A stretch of 64,000 bases of DNA from Streptomyces sp. NBRC 109706 (GTDB taxonomy: Bacteria > Actinomycetota > Actinomycetes > Streptomycetales > Streptomycetaceae): positions 157,937 to 221,936 of the forward strand of contig NZ_BBOM01000014.1 in the NCBI RefSeq assembly GCF_000974485.1, written 5' to 3'. The translations under genes were made by a program, and so were the position numbers. The notes beneath the pieces are model-generated. The model had not been told where the DNA came from. It saw nothing but the letters and a program-made list of their open reading frames with translations, and made no database searches. Positions 8,731 through 16,780 of the stretch are shown piece by piece (position 1 is the first letter of the stretch; each line of letters opens with the position of its first letter).

Positions 8731-9107
8731 GTGGAAGCGACCATCGGCACCATCATGCGCTTTACCGCCCCCGAGGGGGTGATCGACGTGACGATCGACG
8801 AGGACAACCCCGCCGTACGCGACCTGCTCTCCATGCTGCCGGTCACCCTCACCTTCGAGGACTTCGCCGGGCGGGAGAAGATCGCCTACCCCCACCCCGG
8901 GACATCGCGGTGGCCGGAGCGCCTTCGTCGTCAGCCGGCGCCGGCGACCTGGCGATCTACACACCGTGGGGCAACATCGCGTTCTTCTACGAAGGCGAAC
9001 GCGGTGAGCACAGCGACGAGCTCGTCCACCTCGGCACCTTCGACGCCTCCCGCGAGCAGCTCGCCGCGCTGGAGAGCGGCGACGTGACCGTCACGGTCGT
9101 CGACTGA
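8731..9107 (+). pseudogene. cyclophilin-like fold protein, frameshifted
   Basis: GTG 8731 follows GAGGGGG and opens MRFTAPEG..., then AVRDLLSMLPVTLTFEDFAG and REKIA, the N-terminal half of the small bacterial cyclophilin-like family. At a run of C near 8892 the frame shifts. The second half (PPPRDIAVAGAP, GDLAIYTPWGNIAFFYEG, DELVHLGTFDA) continues in another frame to TGA 9105-9107. A single-base indel in the homopolymer is enough to restore it. Confidence 0.8.
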
Positions 9108-9281
9108 CCGGATCGCTGGCCGCGTCTGAGAGGGGGTCCCTCGCGGTACCACCACCGGGCGGGGCTCCCTCGGTGGGGCAACGTTCTGATGGACTGGGAA
9201 CGTCGGACGGTCCGCTTCTGTGGTTGCGGGACGCGCCAGGGGGCCGCCGACCGCATCGACGATCCTCAAGGAAAGAGCCCG

Positions 9282-11048
9282 ATGAACGGCGAGGTCACAA
9301 TCCGGCAGCACACCACCTCCCATGCGAGGGGCGACTCCTGGTGGCAGCGGGCGGTCGTCTACCAGGTGTATCCGCGCTCGTTCCAGGACTCCGACGGCGA
9401 CGGCGTCGGAGACGTCCGGGGCATCCTCCAACGGGTCGACTACCTCGCCGAGTTGGGTGTGGACGTGGTCTGGCTGTCGCCGATCTACCGCAGCCCGCAG
9501 GACGACAACGGCTACGACATCAGTGACTATCGGGATATCGACCCGACCTTCGGCACCCTGGAGGACGTCGACGAGCTGCTGGCCGCCCTCCACGCGCGCG
9601 GGATGAAGCTCGTGATGGACCTTGTCGTCAACCACACCAGCGACGAGCACCCCTGGTTCGTGGAGTCCCGTTCCTCGCCTGACAACCCGAAGCGGGACTG
9701 GTACTGGTGGCGGCCGGCCCGCCCCGGCATGGAGCCGGGCACGCCCGGCGCGGAGCCGACGAACTGGGGCTCGTTCTTCTCCGGCCCGGCCTGGGAGTAC
9801 GACGCCGCGACCGACGCGTACTACCTGCACCTGTTCAGCCGGAAGCAACCCGACCTGAACTGGGAGAATCCCGAGGTTCGCCGGGCCGTGTACGCGATGA
9901 TGCGCTGGTGGCTCGACCGGGGCGTCGACGGCTTCCGGATGGACGTCATCAACCTCGTCTCCAAGGACGTCAACCCCGACGGGTCCCTCTGCGACGTGCC
10001 CGTGGCGGACGGACCCTACGGAGACTCGGGGGTGGCCACCGCCAACGGCCCCAGACTGCACGAGTTCCTCCAGGAGATGCACCGCGAGGTGTTCGAGGGC
10101 CGCCGCGACGGGCTGCTGCTGGTCGGCGAGACCCCGGGAGCCACCGTCGAGGACGGCAAACTCCTCACCGACCCAACCCGGGGCGAACTCGACATGGTGT
10201 TCACCTTCGAGCACGTCTCCCTCGACCACGGCCCCGGCGGCCGCTTCGACCTCGTCCCACTGGACCTGCGCGACCTGAAGGCGACGCTCGGCCGGTGGCA
10301 GGCCGGCCTCAACGACATCGGCTGGAACGCCCTGTACTGGAACAACCACGACCAGCCCAGGGTCGTCTCCCGCTACGGCAACGACCGCGAGTACCGGCGT
10401 GAGCCGGCCGCGACCCTCGCCATCGTCCTGCACCTGCACCGCGGCACCCCCTACATCTACCAGGGCGAGGAACTCGGCATGACCAACGCCCACTTCACCG
10501 CCCTTGACCAGTACCGCGATATCGAGTCACTCCGCTACGCCGCCGACGAGAGCGAACGCGGACGGCTCACCGAGGAGCAGCTCCTGGCTCAACTGGCCGC
10601 CGGCAGCCGCGACAACGCCCGCACCCCGATGCAGTGGGACGACTCCCCCCAGGCCGGCTTCACCACCGGCGAGCCCTGGATGGCCGTCAACCCGAACCAC
10701 GACGCCATCAACGCCGCCACGGCCCTGGCCGATCCCCACTCCGTCCTCCACCTCTACCGACGCCTGATCGCCCTCCGCCACCGGGACCCGGTCGTCCAAC
10801 GCGGCCACTTCCACCCCCTGCTCCCCGACGACCCGCACCTCTACGCCTTCACCCGGACCCTGGACGACGAACAGCTCCTGGTCACCGGCTACTTCTCCGA
10901 TACCGGCCGAACCGCCGACATCGGACCGGGCTGGGACGACGCCACCCCGGTCATTGGCAGCCACCCGACGCCGACGACGGCGCACGGCGACCGGGTCACG
11001 CTCCGCCCCTGGGAAGCCGTCGTCCTACGCCGGACCCTCAGCCGGTAG
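9282..11048 (+). CDS. GH13 alpha-glucosidase / oligo-1,6-glucosidase
   Basis: A 588-residue GH13 enzyme with the complete conserved set: VVYQVYPRSFQDSDGDGVGD at the N-terminus, DLVVNHTSDEHPWF (region I), GFRMDVINLVSKD with the nucleophile Asp (region II), LLVGETPGA with the acid/base Glu (region III) and NNHDQPRVVSRYG (region IV). The QPDLNWENPEVR block is typical of the oligo-1,6-glucosidase/alpha-glucosidase subgroup. There is no signal peptide, so it acts on imported malto- or isomalto-oligosaccharides in the cytosol. ATG 9282 is chosen for the upstream AAGGAAAGAG. No transporter is adjacent. Confidence 0.95.
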   Translation: MNGEVTIRQHTTSHARGDSWWQRAVVYQVYPRSFQDSDGDGVGDVRGILQRVDYLAELGVDVVWLSPIYRSPQDDNGYDISDYRDIDPTFGTLEDVDELLAALHARGMKLVMDLVVNHTSDEHPWFVESRSSPDNPKRDWYWWRPARPGMEPGTPGAEPTNWGSFFSGPAWEYDAATDAYYLHLFSRKQPDLNWENPEVRRAVYAMMRWWLDRGVDGFRMDVINLVSKDVNPDGSLCDVPVADGPYGDSGVATANGPRLHEFLQEMHREVFEGRRDGLLLVGETPGATVEDGKLLTDPTRGELDMVFTFEHVSLDHGPGGRFDLVPLDLRDLKATLGRWQAGLNDIGWNALYWNNHDQPRVVSRYGNDREYRREPAATLAIVLHLHRGTPYIYQGEELGMTNAHFTALDQYRDIESLRYAADESERGRLTEEQLLAQLAAGSRDNARTPMQWDDSPQAGFTTGEPWMAVNPNHDAINAATALADPHSVLHLYRRLIALRHRDPVVQRGHFHPLLPDDPHLYAFTRTLDDEQLLVTGYFSDTGRTADIGPGWDDATPVIGSHPTPTTAHGDRVTLRPWEAVVLRRTLSR

Positions 11049-11232
11049 CTCCCAGTACGGTGCCCCGCCCAACCACCGGAGCCGAGCGCCGCCGTCCACC
11101 GTCCCGAAGCGGCCACGCTGACCGTGCACATCTGGCAGCCCTCTGAGTCGAGCAGGCCCGCCGGAGAGCGGTCCTCCCGACCGCTTCGCGGTCTTGCCCA
11201 CCCCGCACAAGATCTCCCCGAAGGGAAACCTC

Positions 11233-11997
11233 ATGCCCACCTACGACTTCACCGGCAGGGTCGCGTTCGTCACCGGCGGGAGCGCCGGCATGGGCGCGGC
11301 GACCGTGCGGGCGTTCGCCGAGGCCGGTGCCGCCGTCGCGATCGTCGATCTCGACGGGGACACGGCACAGCGGCACGCCCGACAGCTCAACGACGCGGGC
11401 CACCGCGCTCTCGGCATCGGCTGCGACGTGTCCGACGAGCAACAGCTGCAAAACGCCGTCGCCCGAACAGTGCAGACGTTCGGAGGCCTGGACATGGCGT
11501 TCAACAACGCCGGCATCATGCTGCCCCCGGTGGACACGGCCGAGGAGAGCGCCGAGGCGTTCGACACAATCGTCGCGGTCAACCTGCGCGGCGTGTGGGC
11601 GTCCATGAAGCACGAACTGGCGCAGATGCGGGAGCAGGGCTCCGGGGCGATCGTGAACTGCTCCTCCCTGGGCGGCCTGGTCGGCGGCAGCGGGCGCGCT
11701 ACCTACCACGCGACCAAACACGGCGTGCTGGGGCAGACCAAGAGCGCCGCGTTGCAGTACGGTCCGCTCGGCATCCGCGTGAACGCCGTCTGCCCCGGCA
11801 CCATCGACACCCCGATGGTCGCGCGGATGACCGCCGGCGGCGAACTCGACCCGGAAGCCGCCCTCGCGGCCATCCCGATGGGCCGTCTCGGCCGCCCCGA
11901 GGAGATCGCCGCAGCGGTGCTGTGGCTGGCCAGCGACGCCGCCAGCTACGTCACCGGCGTCGCTCTCCCCGTCGACGCCGGATACACCGCCCAGTAG
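11233..11997 (+). CDS. SDR family oxidoreductase (glucose 1-dehydrogenase-like)
   Basis: This 254-residue classical short-chain dehydrogenase has the nucleotide-binding TGGSAGMG motif near residue 13, FNNAGIM, catalytic Ser in NCSSLGGLVG and YHATKHG with the YxxxK pair, and VNAVCPGTIDTPMV. It ends with the usual ASYVTGVALPVDAG. ATG 11233 has GAAGGGA upstream. The Asp at the end of beta-2 (IVDLDG) suggests NAD(H) rather than NADP(H). Substrate unknown. It lies downstream of the GH13 gene in the same direction but 184 bases away. Confidence 0.93.
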   Translation: MPTYDFTGRVAFVTGGSAGMGAATVRAFAEAGAAVAIVDLDGDTAQRHARQLNDAGHRALGIGCDVSDEQQLQNAVARTVQTFGGLDMAFNNAGIMLPPVDTAEESAEAFDTIVAVNLRGVWASMKHELAQMREQGSGAIVNCSSLGGLVGGSGRATYHATKHGVLGQTKSAALQYGPLGIRVNAVCPGTIDTPMVARMTAGGELDPEAALAAIPMGRLGRPEEIAAAVLWLASDAASYVTGVALPVDAGYTAQ

Positions 11998-12095
11998 GAG
12001 CCCCGGGACCACGCCGGCGGATGACGCCGTATTCAGGTCACGCGCGAGCACGGACTCGCCCCCCACCGGAACAGGGCCCGCGTCGGCGTCGAGGG

Positions 12096-12228
12096 TCAAC
12101 TCACCGTCAGCAGGACGCGGACGTCCCCAGGCGAGTAGGGGACGGTGATTTCCCAACCGTCGTACTTGGCCGCTAAGGCCTCGACCACCCTCGGTTGGAA
12201 GCCGTCACGGTGGATACGTGCGGTGCTC
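12096..12228 (-). pseudogene. short C-terminal fragment, family uncertain
   Basis: The complement encodes an isolated tail, STARIHRDGFQPRVVEALAA then KYDGWEITVPYSP and RVLLTVS before a stop. The KYxGW ending recalls C-termini of small F420- or FMN-binding split-barrel proteins. No start and no upstream half are present; the neighbouring SDR gene begins where this piece loses sense. Probably a decayed gene end. Confidence 0.3.
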
Positions 12229-12975
12229 TCAGCTACCACTGGGTGGCAGGGGGATGCCGGTGAACGTCCCGAGCGCGTCCAGGAGTTGGTCCTGGAACAC
12301 GGCGTCGACGACGGCGGGATGCGGAGGTCGCGGCACCCCGTGGTACCAGTACGCGCCGGTGCGCGGCTCGATGTCCGAGTCGTCGGCGGTGGCGAGCCAG
12401 GCCTGGGTGCGGTGGCCCTCCTCCAGATTGTCGGACGCGCTCGGACCCCCCATCCGGGTGGGCACCCAGCCGGGGTCGACCGCGTGCGCGAGGTCGCGGG
12501 GGCGGAGCCGGGCGAGGGCCATCGCCAGCGCGGTGACCTGGAGCTTGGAATCGTCGTACGGGCGACGCCTGGCCTCGGGATCGGAGAAGTCCACCGTCTC
12601 CAGATCGGTGGAGCCACCCCGGTGCATCGAACTGCTCAACACGACGGTGCGACCCGGCGGCGCCATCAGCGCGGCCAGCACGTAGGGGGCGACGATGTTG
12701 ACGGCGAACACCGAGGGCCCGCCGATGACGCCCGCGTTGTGGATCACCGCGTCGAAACGTCCGATCCGCTCGATCTGTTCGGCGAGGCGAACGACCTGCT
12801 CCAGGCAGGAGAGATCCGCATACACCACCTCCCGCGCCATGCCGGAGACGTCCAGCCCCGCGAGCCGCTCAGGCGCGCGGGCGTGCAGGACCACATCGTG
12901 CCCGACCGCCCCCAGCTCACGGACGGTGGCCAGCCCGAGGCCGCTCGAAGCGCCGGTGACAAGAACGCGCGCCAT
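12229..12975 (-). CDS. SDR family NAD(P)-dependent oxidoreductase
   Basis: A 248-residue extended-type SDR of the retinol-dehydrogenase/protochlorophyllide-reductase-like group. TGASSGLGLATVREL is at the N-terminus, IHNAGVIG follows, catalytic Ser lies in VVLSSSMHRGG and YDDSKLQ gives YxxxK, then VDPGWVPTRMGG. ATG 12975 has GGAGGG nine bases upstream. It is on the opposite strand to the previous SDR and reads towards it. Function beyond oxidoreduction is not evident. Confidence 0.92.
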   Translation of the reverse strand: MARVLVTGASSGLGLATVRELGAVGHDVVLHARAPERLAGLDVSGMAREVVYADLSCLEQVVRLAEQIERIGRFDAVIHNAGVIGGPSVFAVNIVAPYVLAALMAPPGRTVVLSSSMHRGGSTDLETVDFSDPEARRRPYDDSKLQVTALAMALARLRPRDLAHAVDPGWVPTRMGGPSASDNLEEGHRTQAWLATADDSDIEPRTGAYWYHGVPRPPHPAVVDAVFQDQLLDALGTFTGIPLPPSGS

Positions 12976-13047
12976 CAGAAGTGCCCTCCACTCTGAATCC
13001 GTATCTGAAAGCGAGTCACCGTCCCGGGGTTGGGCGACCGGGGTCGG

Positions 13048-14142
13048 TCACGGCGGGTCAGTGGCGGGAACGCGGATGATCCGGTCGTCCCCTTCGGTAG
13101 GATCGCCCCGTCCGTCGGTGTTGTTCGTAATGACCCACAGCGCCCCGTCGCGGGCGACCACAACATCACGCAAGCGCCCGTACTCGTGAACCAACTTCTC
13201 GGTAGAAACAGCTAGGTCATCCAGCGGCACCTCACGGAGCCGTTCGCCACGCAGGTTCGCGACGGCGATAACGTCGCCCACGACAGCGATGCCGCTGGGA
13301 CTGGCGTCGGCCGGGGGCCACTGCTGCACCGGGTCCGAGAACCCGTCCTGCCCAGCGATGCCCTCCACTACGGGCCACCCGTAGTTCCCGCCCGGTTCGA
13401 TGACGTTCAGCTCGTCCCAAGTGTCCTGCCCGAACTCGCTGGCGTACAGGGTGCCCTCCTCATCCCATGCGATGCCCTGCGGATTGCGATGCCCGTAGCT
13501 GTACACGAGCGATCCATCGAACGGATTGTCAGCCGGGATGCCGCCGTTGGGGGTCAGGCGCAGGATCTTCCCCGAGAGGGAGTCGAGGTCCTGGGCGCTG
13601 GACTGGTCACCGGCGTCGCCAACAGTGGCGTAGAGCATCCCGTCGGGGCCGAACGCGATCCGACCACCGTTGTGATAGCTCGCCGCGGGAAGCCCGTCGA
13701 GGACGGTCTCAGACTCGCCGAGGGCCAGCGCTCCCGGCTCGCCGGTCAACTCGTACCGGTCGATCCGGTTCTTCCCCGCCCCCGTGAAGTAGGCATAGAG
13801 GTAGGTGTCGTGTACGGCGATGCCGAGGAGTCCTCCTTCACCCGCCGGCACAACGTCGTCGATGACGCCCACCTCGCGGGTGGTGTCGCCCTCGACCTCG
13901 AGGATTCGAGCCGTGTCCCGCTCGCTGATTAGAGCCGTGTCGTCGCGGAACGCGACCGACCACGGTGCGTCCAAGCCTTCCACGACGACGCTGTCTTCCA
14001 GGGACGAGGGCGGGGTGGAGGGCGGCGTCCGTGTCGTCGCCGGAGACGCAGGAGTGGCGGGCGGCTCGGTCGTGCACGCGGCTATGAAGACCAGCACCGC
14101 AGCCACCGCGGCGGTGCCGCCGACGGGTCGCGCCGCCCTCAT
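13048..14142 (-). CDS. PQQ-dependent sugar dehydrogenase (sorbosone/aldose dehydrogenase) lipoprotein
   Basis: A 364-residue exported six-bladed propeller of the GSDH (glucose/sorbosone dehydrogenase) family. ATG 14142 is chosen because it overlaps the TGA of the upstream SDR gene (ATGA) and starts directly at a signal peptide with lipobox VFIAAC; a longer start at 14190 is possible. Core motifs include LDAPWSVAFRDDTALISER, GEGGLLGIAVHDTY, YHNGGRIAFGPDGMLYATVG, YGHRNPQGIAWD and GGNYGWPV. The His in HNGGR is the usual catalytic base region. It probably oxidises aldoses outside the membrane, anchored by lipid. Confidence 0.92.
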   Translation of the reverse strand: MRAARPVGGTAAVAAVLVFIAACTTEPPATPASPATTRTPPSTPPSSLEDSVVVEGLDAPWSVAFRDDTALISERDTARILEVEGDTTREVGVIDDVVPAGEGGLLGIAVHDTYLYAYFTGAGKNRIDRYELTGEPGALALGESETVLDGLPAASYHNGGRIAFGPDGMLYATVGDAGDQSSAQDLDSLSGKILRLTPNGGIPADNPFDGSLVYSYGHRNPQGIAWDEEGTLYASEFGQDTWDELNVIEPGGNYGWPVVEGIAGQDGFSDPVQQWPPADASPSGIAVVGDVIAVANLRGERLREVPLDDLAVSTEKLVHEYGRLRDVVVARDGALWVITNNTDGRGDPTEGDDRIIRVPATDPP

Positions 14143-14795
14143 CCGCCGACGGTGGTGCGGTAGGAGCCGCGCTCGGCGTGAATGCGCCACAGCCGCTCGG
14201 CGAGCGCCTCCGGAGCGAAGACCGGGTCGCCACCGCCGATGGCGCCGGGGACGACGAGCTGCCCCACGTGGATGTTCTCCGGCGCCAAGGCGTCATGGAG
14301 CATCGCCCCGTACGCCGACTCGCCGGCGAACGCGGTCGAGGTGCCCGCGACAGCACCGTTGGGCGTCACAGCACTGGCACCGTTCACCAGCAGGATGCTC
14401 CCGCGCCGGGACTCGCGCAGCCCGGGCAGTACCCGGGCGACCGCCGTGGCGAGGCCGAGGACGGAGAACTCCACCGCCGCGGCCAGATCCTCCACGGTCG
14501 TCTCCAACACCGGGCGCAGAAACTCAGAGCTGGGCACCGGACTGTACTGGAGCACCTCAACCGCCCCCAGCCCAGCGGCGGCCGAGTCCAGCGCGTCAGC
14601 CAGCGCCGCCCGGTCGCGCACATCCGCCGCGTAGCCACGGGCCCGAACACCGACAGCCTCCAGGCCAGAGACGAGCCGGTCGAGCCGGTCCCGACCGCGC
14701 GAGACCAGCGCGACGGAGAAGCCCTCGCGGCCGAACCGCCGGGCAACTGCGGCACCGAGCCCGGGACCGGCCCCAATGATCGCGATCGACGTCAT
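14139..14795 (-). CDS. atypical SDR protein
   Basis: A 218-residue Rossmann protein beginning MTSIAIIGAGPGLGAAVAR with a GxGPGLG nucleotide motif and RGYAADVRDRAAL. The usual NNAG is replaced by LQYSPVP and the YxxxK catalytic pair is absent (TSTAFAGESAYGAML occupies the position), as in several actinomycete SDR relatives annotated without activity. ATG 14795 has GAAGGAACG upstream. It is translationally coupled to the sugar dehydrogenase lipoprotein by a 4-base overlap, so the pair forms an operon. It may bind NAD(P) without the classical chemistry. Confidence 0.85.
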   Translation of the reverse strand: MTSIAIIGAGPGLGAAVARRFGREGFSVALVSRGRDRLDRLVSGLEAVGVRARGYAADVRDRAALADALDSAAAGLGAVEVLQYSPVPSSEFLRPVLETTVEDLAAAVEFSVLGLATAVARVLPGLRESRRGSILLVNGASAVTPNGAVAGTSTAFAGESAYGAMLHDALAPENIHVGQLVVPGAIGGGDPVFAPEALAERLWRIHAERGSYRTTVGG

Positions 14796-14882
14796 GACGT
14801 TCCTTCCTCAGCCGCGCGCGCCGAACCAACCAGGATATCCGGTCACCACAGGCAGCGAACAGGTCAGACCTCGACCCTAGAT

Positions 14883-15783
14883 GAATGAGTCCGATGTCTT
14901 CAGTGATCGAAGGCAATCAGCGATCTGGTGATGGGTGCGTCGGTTTGGTGGTTGTGCCAGATTGCGGCGGCCATCGCCAGGACTCGCTACGCGACGCGGA
15001 CAGCGACTCCTTCGAAGGTCCGGCGCCGTGCTGTTCCAGGCCGAGTTGTCCGTTGAGGGGGTCGTTCACGGGCTCGATGAGCCGGCGGACCGACTCGGCA
15101 GGCCTTCGCCCAGCCGGGCCTTCTCCCGGTTGAACGAGGGCCGCAGCAGGGTGACACCCTGCCTGGCCAGGTCCGCCTCGAACTCCTTGGAGGTGAAGAC
15201 CTTGTCCGCGATCAGCAGTAGCCCGGGCCGGTCGTGGGCCAGGTAATGGGCATGCCGGCCGGGGTGCAGACCAGGAAGAGGTGCGGGCCCCAGCAGAAGC
15301 GGCTGTGCGAGCGGCAGAAGCCGTAGCCCGCCCAGCCGGCCAGGTCTGAGCGTTTGACGGGAGGTCCGGACCGACCGCATTCCACCGGGGTGGAGTCGGT
15401 GATCCATACGTCGTCGACCCAGAAGGCCGTGTCGGCGGCCAGTTCCCGGATGACGCGTTTGATCAGCGGTAACGCCATACGTAGCCGCTTGCTGTAGCCC
15501 GACTGCTGAGGGAGGTAGGGGAACATGCCGGGCAGGTTCTCGCGGGCGAACCGCAGTCAGCGGGCCTCGGAGTGGAAGCCGAGCACAGCCTGCGCGACCG
15601 CCAGGCAGACGAGTTCGGAGTCGCTCAGCCTGGGCGGTCTGCCCATTCACCGGGTGCCTCCAATCTGGTCATCGATCTTCACGTACAGTGCGGTCAAGAG
15701 GGTGTTCAGATCCTGCGTCACAACATGATCATGAGCACCCTCTCCTCATGCCTGACGACTGGCCCCAGACATCGGACTTACTC
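14883..15783. mobile_element. decayed IS982-family insertion sequence
   Basis: The element is bounded by imperfect 18-base terminal inverted repeats, GAATGAGTCCGATGTCTT at 14883-14900 and CAGACATCGGACTTACTC at 15766-15783 (15 of 18 match when inverted). It contains one transposase reading on the minus strand. The length of about 900 bases fits IS982 elements. The transposase is inactive, so the copy is dead. Confidence 0.8.
14900..15721 (-). pseudogene. IS982-family transposase, multiply disrupted
   Basis: Starting from GTG 15721 the family sequence can be followed across frames: LLTALYVKIDDQIGGTR, stop, MGRPPRLSDSELVCLAVAQ, a second stop at 15556-15558, FPYLPQQSGYSKRLR, WVDDVWITDSTPVECGRSG with the first DDE Asp, then a frameshift to LLIADKVFTSKEFEADLAR and LLRPSFNREKARLGEG. 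A further shift leads to LAMAAAIWHNHQTDAPITRS and a stop at 14900. Both in-frame stops fall where the family has Trp (TGG to TGA). Confidence 0.85.
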
Positions 15784-15901
15784 GACCAGGCCAACACCCA
15801 CGTCCCCTACCAGCCGATCTGACCGGAGGGAAAGCGCTCCACTCCGGGGCCTCGTCGACGGCACGCAGCGGCGCGACCAACGTCGTTTTCCGGGACCACT
15901 T

Positions 15902-16046
15902 GGGGACCACACGCCAGTCACGACACACGTCAGGTCGCACGCAACACACGCCATGTCGTTCGCCAGCATTCCTCTGAACCGCACATACACCTCCCGCAAT
16001 GATCTGGGGGTCAAGGGGTCGTGGGTTCAATTCCCGCCGTCCCGAC
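15902..16046. repeat. attachment-site-like repeat A with tRNA-Pro(GGG) 3' half
   Basis: Bases 16004-16046 are the 3' half of a tRNA-Pro(GGG): anticodon loop CTGGGGG, TCAAG stem, T-arm GTGGG/TTCAATT/CCCGC, acceptor CGTCCCG and A. No 5' half is present, so it is not a tRNA gene but an integration scar. The roughly 100 bases to its left (GGGGACCACACGCC..., AACCGCACATAC, CCTCCCGCAATGATCTGGGG) recur at 26681-26801. An integrase C-terminal remnant lies directly to the right. Confidence 0.7.
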
Positions 16047-16049
16047 GGC

Positions 16050-16225
16050 GCTGAAGGCCGCCCCCGCGTTCCGGCCTTGGGGACCACCTGGGGACCACCT
16101 GGGGACCAGCGCGGCCCGGCCTCCGTGATCGCCCGGCGATCGGGGATGCGGATGCCGCTGAGTGGTGGTCAGCGAACCATGTCCGGCGATCAGGCGGAGC
16201 ACGTGCGCCTTGACCCGAGCGTCGG
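16050..16225 (-). pseudogene. integrase C-terminal remnant
   Basis: The complement encodes ARVKAHVLRLIAGHGSLTTT and QR, the second catalytic box of tyrosine recombinases (AGHxSxxTT). An extra C in a CCCC run then shifts the frame to PDRRAITEAG, the usual next segment. Three copies of GGGGACCACCT follow. The N-terminal two thirds are missing. Its position next to the tRNA-Pro fragment is where the integrase of a tRNA-Pro-integrating element would end. Confidence 0.65.
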
Positions 16226-16273
16226 CCATCCTGGTCGCCCACACCGGCCTCGACGGCACCCCCACCTCACCGC

Positions 16274-16459
16274 TACCACAACGGCGAAGCACGCCTCGTC
16301 CTCCACGAGATCGGCCACCTCCACGGCATCCTCTACCGCGAACGCATGCGCCCCGGCACCAACCCCTTCCCCGTCGAGGAATACCGCGGCACCGGCCGGT
16401 CTCGGAATCTCACGGCGAGCCGAAGAGGACGACTGGACAGGTGGAACAGGAGTCGCTGA
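16274..16459 (+). pseudogene. peptide deformylase C-terminal remnant
   Basis: An open stretch without a start codon reads YHNGEARLVLHEIGHLHGIL then YRERMRPGTNPFPVEEYRGT and stops at 16457-16459. HEIGH corresponds to the metal-binding HEIDH motif of peptide deformylases and LHGILYRERM to the following residues. The N-terminal half with GxGxAAxQ and EGCLS is absent. Decayed gene. Confidence 0.6.
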
Positions 16460-16780
16460 AGCGGGCTCGTGCCGGAACCGCCGTTGCTCGGGGGCCGCCG
16501 CTGGCTTCCCCGCGCGGCGCGCGGGCTTCACAGAGGCGGTAACCGGCCCCTCTCTCCCCCACACAGCGCCGAGCCGATCGGGTCCCTGCGGGCACGGGGA
16601 CGATCTCCGACGGCCGCCCACCGGTATCTGTCCATCTCGGTGAGACGTCAGGCTGCGCCTGGTCTGGTCGATCATGTCGAGGTGGAGTCGCCGCTTCTCG
16701 ACATGGCCCACCTCGTCGGGGCGGTGAGCCCCGGAGGCAGTCTCCGCCCTACCGCCGGTGTCCGCCCGCGCGCTGGGTTG

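Noticed and set aside
16004..16046. tRNA-Pro gene
   Set aside because: Only the 3' half from the anticodon loop is present; no 5' acceptor strand or D-arm precedes it.
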